From contig BJOX01000322.1 of NCBI GenBank assembly GCA_009731375.1, positions 411,903-475,902 of the forward strand: DNA of 64,000 bases, in the 5' to 3' direction. Positions within the stretch are counted from its first letter, which is position 1. Each line of letters begins with the position of its first letter. Of the stretch, positions 42,038 to 52,410 are shown in pieces. This stretch comes from Paulinella micropora. Lineage: Eukaryota; Cercozoa; Imbricatea; Euglyphida. A program made the position numbers and the translations under genes. A model generated the notes under the pieces. It did not search any database. It saw nothing but the letters and a program-made list of their open reading frames with translations, and was not told where the DNA came from.

Positions 42038-42243
42038 NNNNNNNNNNCCCCCCCCCCCGGGGGGGGGGGGGCGTGCTGCTCCCCCCCTCCTCCTCCCCGC
42101 TCCCGCCTCCCTCCCCGCGCGCGGCCACCGGGCCGCGGCCCGGGGGGGTGCGTCCGGCCGGCGGCAGGGGAGGCGGGACGCCGTGCCCGCATCCCCCTGG
42201 CCACCCTTCCCCCACCTGCTAAACCACCCGCTCCTGGCTACAG

Positions 42244-44442
42244 ATGCACCCCGCCTCCGCCCGCCAGCCGTGGCGCCCGTGGCACCTCCTCCTGCTGTGC
42301 GGGTGGCTGCGGGCCGCCGGCGCCGGGTGCCCGTACCCGCTGCAGTGCCCGACGCAAGAGGAGGCGTGCCCCTCGGTCGTGTGCCCCGGCGGCGCCACGA
42401 TCCTGGAAATCACGACGGCGGCCCCGCAGGACACGTTTGTGTGGCCCCTGTGGCCGCCCGCCGCGCCGGCGCGCCGGCGCCGCCAGGCCCAGGCCACCGT
42501 CCCGACGTCGTTCACGGTCGACTGGGGGGACGGCTCGCCCCCCACGCCGTGCCTGGACGCCGGCGCCGCGCCCTGCACGCACACGTACGCTGCTCCCGGC
42601 ACGTACACGGTGACGGCGGATCCCGGCGGACGCTACCCCGTGCGCGGCTGGGCGCTGACGCCCGCCTGGCACGCCACGACGCCCGCGGGCCTGCGGCTGG
42701 ACGCCATCCTCCGGTGGGGGGAGCTGCGCTTCCATGAGACGAGCGGCTACCACCTGTACCGGGCGCCGGGCCTGACGTACGTACCGCCGCTGGACTCGCT
42801 GCCGGACACGGGGCTCGTGCAGAGCTGGGACTACAGCTTCGCGGGCCTCACCGCTCCGTTGCCGGACCTGAGCTACGGGCTCAACGTGTCGGGCGCCGAG
42901 TCGGCCATCGGCCTGTTTGAGAACTCCACTGGCTTGGAGAGCCTGCGGGGCACGAACGCGTGGGACACGCGCCGGCTGCGCAACGCCAGCCGCGCCTTCG
43001 CGGGCCTGCCGGCGCTGACACAGCTCGACCTGTCGCGCTGGGACACGGCGCGGCTCGAGGACGTGAGCGAACTATTTGCGGGCGGCTCGGCGCTCATGCG
43101 CACGGGGGCCGGTGGCTGGACGTCGCTGCCGAGCCTGTCGCGCTTCTCGGGGTTGTTCCGAGGGCTAGGCAGCGACTTCCGGGAATCGCTCACTGGCTGG
43201 TCGACGCCCACGCTCGCGCCGGGCTCGGCCGACTGCACGCGGCTGGCGCCGTACACGGCGCTCGGCCAGGCGCACTGGCCCGCCGCGTGCTCGCGTTTGC
43301 TCTTCCTGGCGCTCGTGCGCACGCACTCCAACAACGCCACGGCCACGCTGACGCTGTCGCCCGCGGCCGGCCCGGGCCAGGGCGGCACGTACGGCGTGGA
43401 CTGGGGGGACGGGTCGGCGCCCGGCTCGTGCGCGCACGCCAACGGCGCCGTCTGCAATCACACGTACACGGGCGCCGGCGACTACTGGCTGCGGCTCAGC
43501 GGCCGCGTGGACGGGCTGCGGTATGTGGAGGGCGCCTGGGTGGTGGACGTGGTGGCGTGGGGTGACGTGCAGCTGTACCACCCCGTCAGCAGCACGGCCC
43601 CGCTGTTCGCGCGGACGGTAGGCGGGTCTCCGTTGCGCTACCTGGCGCCGACGGCCGGCTCGCGGGCCCTGCAAGGCGTAGCGCCCGAGTACCTGCTGAT
43701 CGGCATGAGCGAGTTCGTGGGCGACGCGCGAGACTGGGACTGGTCGTGGCTCACCCCCGGTACACACCGCAACGGCTTCTGCTCCCTGTTCGAAGGCTGC
43801 ACCAAGTTCAACCAGGACCTGAGCGGCTGGAGCACGAGCGGCGTCGCTAGCCTTGAACGCACCTTCCGCGGCGCGAGGGCCTTCAACGGTAGCATCGGCG
43901 GCTGGGACACGAGCCAGGTCACCAGCCTACTATCGACTTTCCAGGACGCGTGGGCCTTTAACCGGCCGATCGGGGGCTGGAACACGGGCTGGGTCACCAG
44001 GCTCTGGTCCACTTTCCAGGGTGCGTTCGCCTTTAACCAACCGATCGCAAGCTGGGACGTAAGGAGGGTCACCCTCTTGAAGTACGGGTTCAAGAACGCG
44101 TACGCCTTCAACCAACCGATTGGCGGCTGGGACGTAAGCATGGTCACCAGTTTCCAACAGACTTTCGCCTGTGCCCCTGTGAACATGTGTGTGTTTAACC
44201 AGCCGCTGGGCAGCTGGGGCATGTCGTCCGCCATGACAATAACGGGCATGTTCTCTGGCAACTGTGTTTTTGATTTAAACCTCACAGCCTGGAACCTAGA
44301 CTCCTCATCTAGTTGCACAGAAATGTTCCAGGGTAGTACTGGACTCATCGTGCCTGGCATAGGTATCAGGCTGAGCAACCTGCCTGCTGCCTGTAACGAC
44401 GGCTTGTACGAGCGCGGGTGTGGTTACTCTCCTCCTTCCTAA
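42244..44442 (+). CDS. Secreted PKD-like/DUF285 repeat protein, paralog 6
   Basis: 732 residues, intact. Signal peptide (MHPASARQPWRPWHLLLLC...), Cys head (GCPYPLQCPTQEEACPS), PKD-like 1 near residues 87-122, middle Leu/Trp-rich part, PKD-like 2 (VDWGDGSAPGSC) near 385, then seven DUF285 units (FNQDLSGW to FDLNLTAW) and a Cys tail (YERGCGYSPPS). In the last unit the usual DQN is DLN. The box CACCTGCTAAACCAC lies 17 bp before the ATG. Its 5' flank resembles that of paralog 1, suggesting these two share a recent duplication. Confidence 0.85.
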   Translation: MHPASARQPWRPWHLLLLCGWLRAAGAGCPYPLQCPTQEEACPSVVCPGGATILEITTAAPQDTFVWPLWPPAAPARRRRQAQATVPTSFTVDWGDGSPPTPCLDAGAAPCTHTYAAPGTYTVTADPGGRYPVRGWALTPAWHATTPAGLRLDAILRWGELRFHETSGYHLYRAPGLTYVPPLDSLPDTGLVQSWDYSFAGLTAPLPDLSYGLNVSGAESAIGLFENSTGLESLRGTNAWDTRRLRNASRAFAGLPALTQLDLSRWDTARLEDVSELFAGGSALMRTGAGGWTSLPSLSRFSGLFRGLGSDFRESLTGWSTPTLAPGSADCTRLAPYTALGQAHWPAACSRLLFLALVRTHSNNATATLTLSPAAGPGQGGTYGVDWGDGSAPGSCAHANGAVCNHTYTGAGDYWLRLSGRVDGLRYVEGAWVVDVVAWGDVQLYHPVSSTAPLFARTVGGSPLRYLAPTAGSRALQGVAPEYLLIGMSEFVGDARDWDWSWLTPGTHRNGFCSLFEGCTKFNQDLSGWSTSGVASLERTFRGARAFNGSIGGWDTSQVTSLLSTFQDAWAFNRPIGGWNTGWVTRLWSTFQGAFAFNQPIASWDVRRVTLLKYGFKNAYAFNQPIGGWDVSMVTSFQQTFACAPVNMCVFNQPLGSWGMSSAMTITGMFSGNCVFDLNLTAWNLDSSSSCTEMFQGSTGLIVPGIGIRLSNLPAACNDGLYERGCGYSPPS

Positions 44443-44919
44443 GCAACCAGACACACCGAAAACACTCGCGCCAGGGGAACTCTAGTACCACAGGAGAGCA
44501 ACCCCAGAGTCTTTGTGAGTAGTACGGCTAGCCGAGCTATAGGAAGCAAAAGCCAGCAACCCCCTTCCAGTCCTTGTCCTTTCGCTGGCTGGTACTCGCT
44601 CTTCTTGTAGCTTGCTGTCTTGTAACCGCTTTTTCTGCTGCACGGGCATCACTGCCAGGCGGAGAGTGCGAGGTGGGTATTTCTCAGTATGACGTGAGGC
44701 TTCTCTTTTTCCACTAGCTCAGCGCCGGCGGGCGCAGACCCCGGCCGGCCGGCGAGAATTATTAAAAAAGACACTGCTCTAGTTAAATACACGCGCGCCC
44801 CCTCAGCCCGGGGTTCTTCCTGCAGCTTGGACACACACTCTCCCCCTCCTTATCTACCGCAGCGCCGGCTGGCACGGGGACAGTCCGAGAGCCAGCGCTA
44901 CTAGCACGAGCGGCCCGGC
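44443..44919 (+). other. 3' flank of paralog 6, no further gene
   Basis: The word aaaaaagacactgct at 44764 is shared with the 3' flanks of paralogs 2 (30766) and 4 (37998, partly), so this is duplicated untranslated sequence. An ATTAAA at 44761 could serve as a variant poly(A) signal. Short frames here are not convincing. Confidence 0.5.
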
Positions 44920-45777
44920 CCTGCCGGTCGGGTGGGCACAGGACGCTATCGCTTTTCGGTCGGGCGGCACAGGAGGCCACCCTCTTCCGGTCGGGTGGCA
45001 CAGATTGCCTGGGTTGTTTGGTCGGGTGGCACTGATGCTCTTACTCTTCCAGCCGGGTGGCACAGATGGCCTGTCTCTTGGGTCAGGGTGGCACTGACGC
45101 TCTCACTCTTCCGGCCGGGTGGCACAGATGGCCTGTCTCTTGGGTCAGGGTGGCACTGACGCCCCCACTCTTCCGGCCGGGTGGCACAGATGGCCTGTCT
45201 CTTTGGTCGGGATGGCACCGGTCGCCAGATATCCTCGGGAGAGGAGGGTATTCGTTTGGCCGGATAGTTTGCTCGCATTTTTTTCTCCCCTCCCCTCTCC
45301 CCTCTCTCTCCCTTCTCCCTTCTCCCCTCTCCCTTCCCGCGGCCGAACATTGTGCAGGCCCCGCCCGGGCTGGTCCGTCCAGTATGGCGGTCCGGTGGCC
45401 AGTGCCACCGGTAGCTTTTTGGCCCGGCCGCAGGACCGGACGAATTTTCTTTGCCTGACCCCAAAAAAATCCCGTGGGGCGTAAGTGTCCAAGTAGCGAG
45501 AATCGCACTTGTGGTTCGAGGCCTCGGGAGGGGGTGCCACCCCCAGACGTGTAAATTCAGGCACTGCCCCTACAGGACTAAAAAAACCGCTATTTACGGG
45601 TAAAAAAGGAAAAAGTTAAATTAGTGACTGGTTGTCGATAGGCAGGACTGGCTCCGATGCCATTTTGTACCCGGGTGGCACCCGTAACCACCCGGAGAGG
45701 CCAGGCTTGGACCCACCAGTGCGATTCTCGCTATTAGGACACTTACGCCCCGCCGGCCTTAGTTTTCCGGGTAGTAG
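44920..45777. mobile_element. Foldback-like element 2, right arm truncated
   Basis: Left arm and core closely match element 1. A 62-bp tandem repeat (cacagatggcctgtctctt at 45061, 45123 and 45185, with a diverged unit at 44999) is followed by the pyrimidine tract, gcggccgaacattgtgca (45338-45355), the ~40-bp inner inverted pair (45475-45513 / 45713-45756) and the unique core. Similarity to element 1 ends at about 45777, only ~20 bp beyond the inner pair, so most of the right arm is missing. The point lies ~290 bp before the viral element. Confidence 0.65.
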
Positions 45778-46070
45778 AGGGAGACAAGAAGAACGACGGA
45801 GAAAGCGGAACCAGCAGAGGTCATCGGCGATCACGTAACGCCACCAGAAGCCCAGAAAAGACGGAGAGAAAGAAAAAAACAAAACAAAACAAGGGAAGGG
45901 TGGGCGGGCGTTTGAAAGTTGGGAAGAACTGACGATCTTCCCAACTTTCCAACCTAGGCCTACCAGACACCGGAGAAAACACGCGCCGGCCGGACTATTG
46001 TAAAAACGAAACAGCTCCTCGGAACTTTAACGGCGGTTAACTCCGGGCGAAGCCCGGAGCAAACCAGTAA
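45778..46070. other. Junction stretch with strong hairpins before the viral element
   Basis: No gene. A hairpin with 14-bp perfect arms (gaaagttgggaaga / tcttcccaactttc) lies at about 45913-45949. A second, ctccgggc-gaa-gcccggag, lies at about 46040-46058. AT-rich viral sequence begins right after the second. Confidence 0.6.
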
Positions 46071-46085
46071 TTAATTCTTAAGTGG

Positions 46086-48520
46086 TTGGTTGATAATGGT
46101 CAAACTCCATTTGTAATTTATGAGGGCGGTAAGATTATGATGATGACACTTAAAAAGTATCGCTTTATAGACAGCCTAAGTTTTCTTACGATGCCATTGT
46201 CAGACTTTCCAAAGACATTCGGGCTTACGGAACTTAAGAAAGGTTTCTTCCCGCACTTCTTCAATACGGCGAAAAATAGAAACTATGTAGGTGTAATGCC
46301 ACATAAGAAACATTATGGCTACGACACGATGCGAGGAGATAAACGAAAGGAATTTCTTGAATGGTATGACGAACAAGTGAAAATACAAAACCAATGTGAT
46401 ATGGCGAAGGAAATCGCAGCGTATTGTCATTCAAATGTTGATATACTGAGGAAGGGTTGTATAGATTTTAGAAATCAGTTTCTAGAGTTTGGTATAGACC
46501 CTTTTCAATATACAACTATCGCGAGTTGTGTTATGGCTTTGTATCGTGCTAAGTTTATGCCAGAGAATTCAATTGCGATATTGAAAGCGGAAAAACAAAA
46601 CAGGATGACTTCTAGGGCTTGTGTAGAATGGCTAGCATACAGAAGCAGGTTAGACAAAACCGATATTAAACACGCATTCAACGGAGGTGAAAAAATGTTT
46701 CAACTCGGACAATCTCGTGTGTATGTAGATGGATGGGACGAGAAAAACAAAACCGCTTATGAGTTTTACGGGTGTCATTGGCACGGATGTGATAAGTGTT
46801 GGAATAGCAATGCTCTGAATGTGAAGAAGAATAAGACAATGGGCGAGCTATACAAGGAAACAATGAGAAGAGAAAAACAACTTAACGAACAAGCGAAAAT
46901 AATAAGTATCTGGGAGTGCGAATGGAGCCTGATGAAAACCAGTGAAAGACTGACAGAGGATACAAACGAACGAATTACGGAACAAGAAGGACTAAACCCA
47001 CGAGAGGCAATGTTTGGAGGTAGAGTGAATGCTCTGAAATCATATTGGAAATCATGACATGATAATGAGTATGCGAAATATATTGACATATGCTCACTTT
47101 ATCCGACCGTGATGTATTACGACCTTTATCCAAGCGGACACCATATCATTATTAGACCAAGCAACGACGATGGAGGGGGTTCCACCCCCTACCATACCCC
47201 CGCGGGTTTGGAAAGGGGCACAGCCCCTTCCGATGATATGAAAAACAAAATTATAAACAGAGAATATTTCGGAGTGGCTAAGGTTAAGATGCTACCTCCG
47301 AGAGGCTTACTACACCCGGTCTTACCGAAGGCGGACAGAGGTAAGATGATGTATTACTTATGCGATAAGTGCGGAATGACTGAGCAACACGGCGAATGTA
47401 AGCACACAGATAAAGAACGAGCAATAACTGGAACATGGGCAACTCCGGAAGTTTACAAGGCCTTAGACAAAGGGTATAAGTTAATAAAAGTATATGAAGT
47501 ATGGCACTGGAAAGAACAAAGCAGTAGCCTATTCAAAGATACATAAAGACATTCTTGAAAGTAAAACAAGAGTCCAGCGGATATCCCGCGGGATGTAATA
47601 CGGAAGCAGAAAAGCAAAATTACATAAACAGCATGGAAATCAAAATGGGAGTTAAGATGGATGAAAGCAAAATATTCAAAAACGAAGGACGGAGAGCAGT
47701 GGCTAAGTTGTGCTTGAACTCTTTATGGGGCAAGTTTGGACAGCAACAAAATAAAACACAGAACAAAATGATAAAGGATAAAGACACCTTATACAAACTA
47801 TTGAACGATAAATCAGTGGATAATATAAATATTAACATAATTAACGACCAAATTGTAGAAGCCAGTTATGACTTAAAACAGGACGCGGTGAGCGACCCGA
47901 TTAAAACAAATATTGTAGTTGCTTTATTTACTACATGCCACGCGAGAATGAGACTTTACAATATGATGGACATATTAGGTAATAGGATATTGTATCATGA
48001 CACAGACAGCGTAATATATACGACTAACAAAGAAATTAATCAGGTAGATGTAGAGACAGGCGATTTACTGGGAGATTGGACAGATGAATTGAAAGGAGCA
48101 AAAATAAAAACGTTTGTGGGAGGCGGGCCGAAATGTTATGGATACTTATTAGATAATGGTAAAGCTAGTATGAAAGTAAAAGGATTTAGTATGAACTATG
48201 AAACGAAAAAATCATTGAATTTACCGAATATGTTAAGTGTAATAAGTTGCGGGCTAGGTATTACGAACACTGAATTATTTGAGAATGGTAAAAATGAACT
48301 GGCTGAATTGTCGGAGACTGATGAAGAATTACGGATTGCTAAGCGAACTGAGAAGTCTGGAAAAGTAGTTATAGTAGAAAACAACAAGATAACGCGAGAC
48401 AAACAAAAGAAAAAAATAACGAGTGAATACTAAGAAAAGATATTTAGTTTTACATATACGAAGAGACAAGTTATTGGAATTGTAGAGAATGCGTTTGAAA
48501 CTAGACCTTTTGGATATTAA
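46086..48520 (+). pseudogene. polB: Protein-primed family B DNA polymerase, truncated and broken
   Basis: Would replicate the viral DNA from a terminal protein primer. The reading starts at IDSLSFLTMPLSDFPKTFGL, characteristic of Maverick/polinton PolB, so the N-terminal part with the first exonuclease motif is absent. Further landmarks: YCHSNVDILRKGC (exonuclease III-type), FGGRVNAL, motif A DICSLYPTVM (from 47085), LPPRGLLHPVLP, motif B KLCLNSLWGKFGQ (~47708) and motif C YHDTDSVIY (47993-48019). The conserved end RPFGY stops at 48518-48520. Lesions: TGA at 47055-47057, a frameshift near 47540, and TAA at 48431-48433. A GC-rich in-frame insert lies at 47170-47231. Confidence 0.88.
47170..47231. 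repeat. GC-rich palindromic insert inside polB
   Basis: About 62 bp, far more GC-rich than the gene around it, made of self-complementary pieces: gagggggt/accccct, ccccgcggg, and ggaaaggggc/gccccttcc. It keeps the reading frame and adds roughly 20 Gly/Pro/Thr-rich residues between motif A and the LPPRG segment. Confidence 0.6.
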
Positions 48521-48582
48521 AAAAAAAAACATTAAATAATTAATTTTTTCCATAATTTTTTTTTACCAGTCTATATATACCA

Positions 48583-48870
48583 ATGACCACCCTCACTAGA
48601 CTATGTGAAAATTTTTGAAAACTTTCAATTGAGAAGAATAAGGAGTTCTTTTCAGTAATAGATGTTCAACAGATAATTGATGAGGAAATTAAGGCAATTG
48701 AAAAAAGTAGAGAAGGAAAGCCAACCGATGTTTTTCCGTTTGGTAAGTATCGCGGGAAGAAGGTTTCAGTTATTGCTACCATTGACAAACCATATCTTGA
48801 ATGGGTTATGAAACGGCTGTGGTTTGATAAATTTACAGACATTAAAAGTGACGTAAAAAAATATATTTGA
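48583..48870 (+). pseudogene. DUF3820-like small protein, one in-frame TGA
   Basis: 96-codon frame from the ATG at 48583, just after a TATA-like tatatata (48572-48579), with TGA at 48616-48618. The second half reads FPFGKYRGKKV...IDKPYLEWVM, the signature of DUF3820-type domains found next to exonucleases and in small phage and virus proteins. Function unknown; a nucleic-acid role is a guess. The next gene carries a diverged copy of the same segment. Its stop overlaps the first hairpin of module 1. Confidence 0.65.
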
Positions 48871-48992
48871 TATTTTGTTCTGACTCGTCATCACAAAACA
48901 TCGTTTTCTTTTAATTATTTTTTCTTGGAAATTTTTTCCGATGTTTTAGAATAAGCGAGAGTGCGTAGCACGAAGCGCAATTCTAAAATATC
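48869..48992. promoter_or_regulatory. Two-hairpin module 1
   Basis: Hairpin a, 48869-48902: gatattttgt / acaaaacatc. Hairpin b, 48940-48992: gatgttttagaat / attctaaaatatc around gcgagagtgcgtagcacgaagcgc. They are separated by tcg-T-rich-...-ccg. The module fills the space between two plus-strand genes, and hairpin b ends on the base before the next ATG (48993). The same layout occurs at 55244-55385 and 57177-57318. Confidence 0.75.
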
Positions 48993-49421
48993 ATGACTGA
49001 CCTGAACACCAAACAGGACTACTTAAATGAAATTGAAAAATGGAACCTTGACAGCGAAATAAAAAAGCCAACAATTAAATGGACTAAACCTGACATTGTT
49101 TCTTTCTATGAACAATACAAGCCGAGGGACGACAACGTGAAAGTAGTTATTCCCTTGGAAAACGTGTTGGTTGAAGAGCCAAGCACACCATTTACTGCGA
49201 CTGATTTAAAAGAGAATGGAATTACCGAAATAAAGGCGAATGTTGGTGAAGAGATAGCAAAGAAAGAAGACTAGCAAAATGAAACTGATATTTTTCTTCA
49301 ATATGATAAGTATAAAAAAATGAAAATTGAAGATGTTGCTAAGATTGATAAACCATACCTTGAATATTTGATTCAACAACATTATTTTAATAATAAAGAT
49401 GCGGTAAAAAAATATCTCTAA
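48993..49421 (+). pseudogene. Second DUF3820-like protein, one in-frame TAG
   Basis: 143-codon frame. The first 93 residues (MTDLNTKQDYLNEIEKWNL...) are hydrophilic, with KKPTIKWTKPDIVSFYEQYK. After the TAG at 49272-49274 the same frame continues with FLQYDKYKKMKIEDVAKIDK and PYLEYLI, a diverged copy of the DUF3820-like segment of the preceding gene. The FGKYRG loop has decayed to YDKYKK here. Likely an ancient tandem duplicate with an added N-terminal part. Confidence 0.55.
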
Positions 49422-49471
49422 TATCACATTACCTTCCTTTTATTTTTATTATTATTTTTTTTCTTTCTGTA

Positions 49472-50745
49472 TCACTGATCCTCAATAAAATTAGCGATAA
49501 CATTAATATTTGAACCATTATTGGCAGTTCCAACGGATTTCTGTGTAAAAGTCAATACATCACTAGTAGGAGTCAAATATATATCATCACTAGGAGTCAA
49601 ATATAATTTCTAAGATTTATTTGTTGAGTTGATTGAGAATTTACGTAAAGTTTAAAAATTGTTGTTCCGTTGGTAACGGCGCTTGACTTTGTATCAGTAT
49701 CTACAATTGAATACTTAGAATCAACATCTGCAAAACCTGCTCCAGTTAGTGTCCCATTCAATAGTGACTAATACCATTGTTACTACACACGACTTACTAT
49801 CTTCATTTGTAATACTTATCAAAGTTGGATAAACATTTGAATAATTTGTTAAATTAGCACCGCCCGCATCGAATACCGCTTTGTTTCTTATACTAATAAT
49901 AGGACTTTCAGTGGTGTTTGCTGCTTTACTTCCTTCCACTTCGTTTGTTATACTTGTGTTTATCGTATTCGTTCCCTCAATGAATAAACTGGCACTCGCT
50001 GTTTTAAGAGTTTGTATTCCAGTCGCTGCATCATTTCTCATTACTGCTGTAAAAGGTAATGTTGTATTTCGCAGGCTTACACCAGTATTAGCATTCGCAT
50101 AGTCAATCATATGAAGTAATTGCAATAATCCTGTTATGGGATTTTCATTATAAAACTCATTAGCACCAAACCCAAGATACTGAAATTGAATTTGAAATAC
50201 ATTTCCTTTGCTCCAGTCTAAGTCAGGCATAGCCGAAGTTCCATCGCACGGGTCATCCCAGTCTGCTTGGTCAATATAAACTGCGGCACCTCCTTTACAA
50301 TGTGCAATATTCATTCCTGCTCTATTTTTGTAGAAATAAAATCCATCAACGAGTTCATTTCCTATTCCAATATATGAATAGTAATCTTTTGTATCATCCG
50401 TTGCCCATATAGCAGTAAGGCGGGCGAGGACACCTGTTCCAGTTCTATATTTTATCTCCTTTTACTTACAAGTCTAGCATCTGCCGTAGCATCAGCAGTT
50501 GTTTTCAATTCAGCCATATTATTCAAAAATGACACAGACGATTTTGTTTCTGTTTTTGTCCATATCCTAGTATTAATGGTACATGGAAAGATTTCTTGTA
50601 AAACTGGTGTTGATTGACCTACTACTGCTTCGCCAAAAGCGGTTTTTGAATTATTTGTTTCAATATCACCATCATATCCGACCCTGACGTTTATAAATTC
50701 TCCGTCAGGATTTTCTGCGATTAAGTTTCTCTGGTGAGTTTTCAT
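49472..50745 (-). pseudogene. Putative minor virion protein, frameshifted
   Basis: Starts at the ATG at 50745 (MKTHQRNLIAENPDGEFINV). Coding continues through two long frames (50790-50452 and 50314-49721) and a third near 49470-49720, linked by shifts near 50455, 49750 and 49610. It contains FQYLGFGANEFYNENPITG and HMIDYANANTGVS, a pattern I associate with structural or receptor-binding-like proteins of algal viruses and phages, and ends in a Thr/Asn/Ser-rich beta-type tail. About 420 codons in total. It lies just downstream of the capsid gene, as virion genes do in PLVs. The exact family is uncertain. Confidence 0.55.
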
Positions 50746-50748
50746 TGT

Positions 50749-50816
50749 TTGTTTATATAAAAAATGGCTCGCAATTTTGCTATATAACAAATTTTTAATT
50801 TGTTTTATATAAACAA
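50749..50816. terminator. Hairpin between capsid and minor virion genes
   Basis: tgtttatataaaa at 50749 pairs with ttttatataaaca near 50804-50816. A second inner pair, acaaattttt/aaatttgt, lies between. It sits after the stop of the capsid gene (50866, minus strand) and just before the next ATG (50745), so it could mark a transcript end. Confidence 0.5.
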
Positions 50817-50865
50817 AAAAATAAATCTAAATTTTTTCTAAATTTTTGTTTTGGCTGAATTGTGT

Positions 50866-52324
50866 TTATGAAATAGAAATTATATTTGACTTAACCTGAA
50901 CCTCCCGCTGACTGATTGCTACGCTTACGTGCTGATGAGCATTATTCTTTGTAGTGCTAATGAACTCCCATCGTCTCTCATTGGAAAGGTCAAGCCCACT
51001 AACTTCATTTTGGTCTTTGCTCCACAGCGGGCGGGTATTATCCCAAGTATCAACCCAGAACCAGTTGTATTGATACACATTTGAATTCATCAAAACAGAA
51101 CCTTCAAGCTTAGGTTTCAAGCCCATATAATCTTCAAAACTAGCGGGATATATTTCAAATTCCTGAAGTCGTGCCCCGTCAAGTGTGGTGTGAAAACTGG
51201 TAGTCTTAGCGGTTGCTCTGTTATCAATATCATAAGCGGTATTCTTGTTTTCGGTGTTGTTAAAGAGTGTGTGATAAATTTTCTTCAACCTTTTACCATG
51301 CCCCCTATCAAAGCGGAGAACAATTTTTTGTGAGACAATGGAATTTTTATACACATAAGGATAATCAATATTAAAACTCATACCTTCAGCACTCGCCACC
51401 TTTTGTTTAATCCCGATGTATGACATCGGGATTAGTCTCTACCGCAAGGAACAAGTTAAGATTAGAAACACTTACACTACCAGCAGCAGCAACAAGCGCT
51501 CCGCCAGCAATTGATAAGAGGTCGTTATTGTAATAATAAATTTTAGGGGTCTGTTGCCACACAATCCGCATATTCAAAATCTCTGGAAACATAATAGTCT
51601 TATCAAGAGCAAAAATAGTATTGTAAAGCATACCCAGATTTATCTTAACACTGATAGAAGGCTCAGCAGAAGTAATAGAACCGCCAGAGAAATACTTAGG
51701 CTCGTTGTAAGCAACATTGACGACAGAGAGTTGCCCACTTCCATCCGCGATACAGGCATCATTATGGCGACGGACATTAACAACGGGCTCACCAAACATA
51801 GCCTTAACACTAACGGCAACATCTCCACCTACATCTGTCATTGTTGTTCTAAAAGCCTCCTTTACTATTTGCGAAGTTGAGATAATAATCTTACTATCAG
51901 CATTACACTTTTGAAGCATACATCCCGCACCACTTCCATTATCGTGGTTTTCAAGTGTCAGAAAGTCCTTCATAGAAGTTTCAGCCTTCCAAATAATCTT
52001 TGTAAAATTACCAACTTCATTTACATCACACAGATAAACACCGCTACGGGTTTGAAGTTGAATTTGTCTAATAGGAGCCAGACAATCCATATAGCATTTG
52101 TTATAGTTCGCAGCGATTGCTGGTGGGGTATAAGTAAAACTCAAGACAGAGCGGGCTAAGTTAAATGGTCTGCTGATAAGATCAAAGTTGCTTTCTTGTC
52201 CTCCTGCGGTAGTAACAGTAATATTTCCCACACCTTCTCGCGGAGTTAGTTTATTCAAACGATACGAAGCACTGATGTAGTCAGTTCTAGAAAAGTCTAG
52301 TTCGCCTCCGTGTTGTGTGGGCAT
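50866..52324 (-). pseudogene. MCP: Major capsid protein (double jelly-roll type), one frameshift
   Basis: Start ATG at 52324 (MPTQHGGELDFSRTDYISAS). The first frame ends at 51407; the second covers 51426-50866. The join lies at about 51410-51430, where similarity seems to run straight on. Combined length is near 490 residues, the usual size of PLV capsid proteins. Features include FNLARSVLSFTYTPPA, MRIVWQQTPKIYYYNND and, in the second half, YNWFWVDTWDNTRPLWSKDQ. It would form the capsomers of the icosahedral shell. No in-frame stop apart from the shift, so it is among the best kept genes here. Assigned from position, length, and capsid-like segments. Confidence 0.75.
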
Positions 52325-52410
52325 TTTGTTTTTAGGTTTTTTGAAGTAGTGTAAATTAACCAATTCACCAGAATATATTTATAGAAAAAAAATAATTAAA
52401 TCAAACATAA

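Noticed and set aside
44999-45215. CRISPR-like array of 62-bp repeats
   Set aside because: Head-to-tail tandem units with no unique spacers, forming part of the foldback arm.
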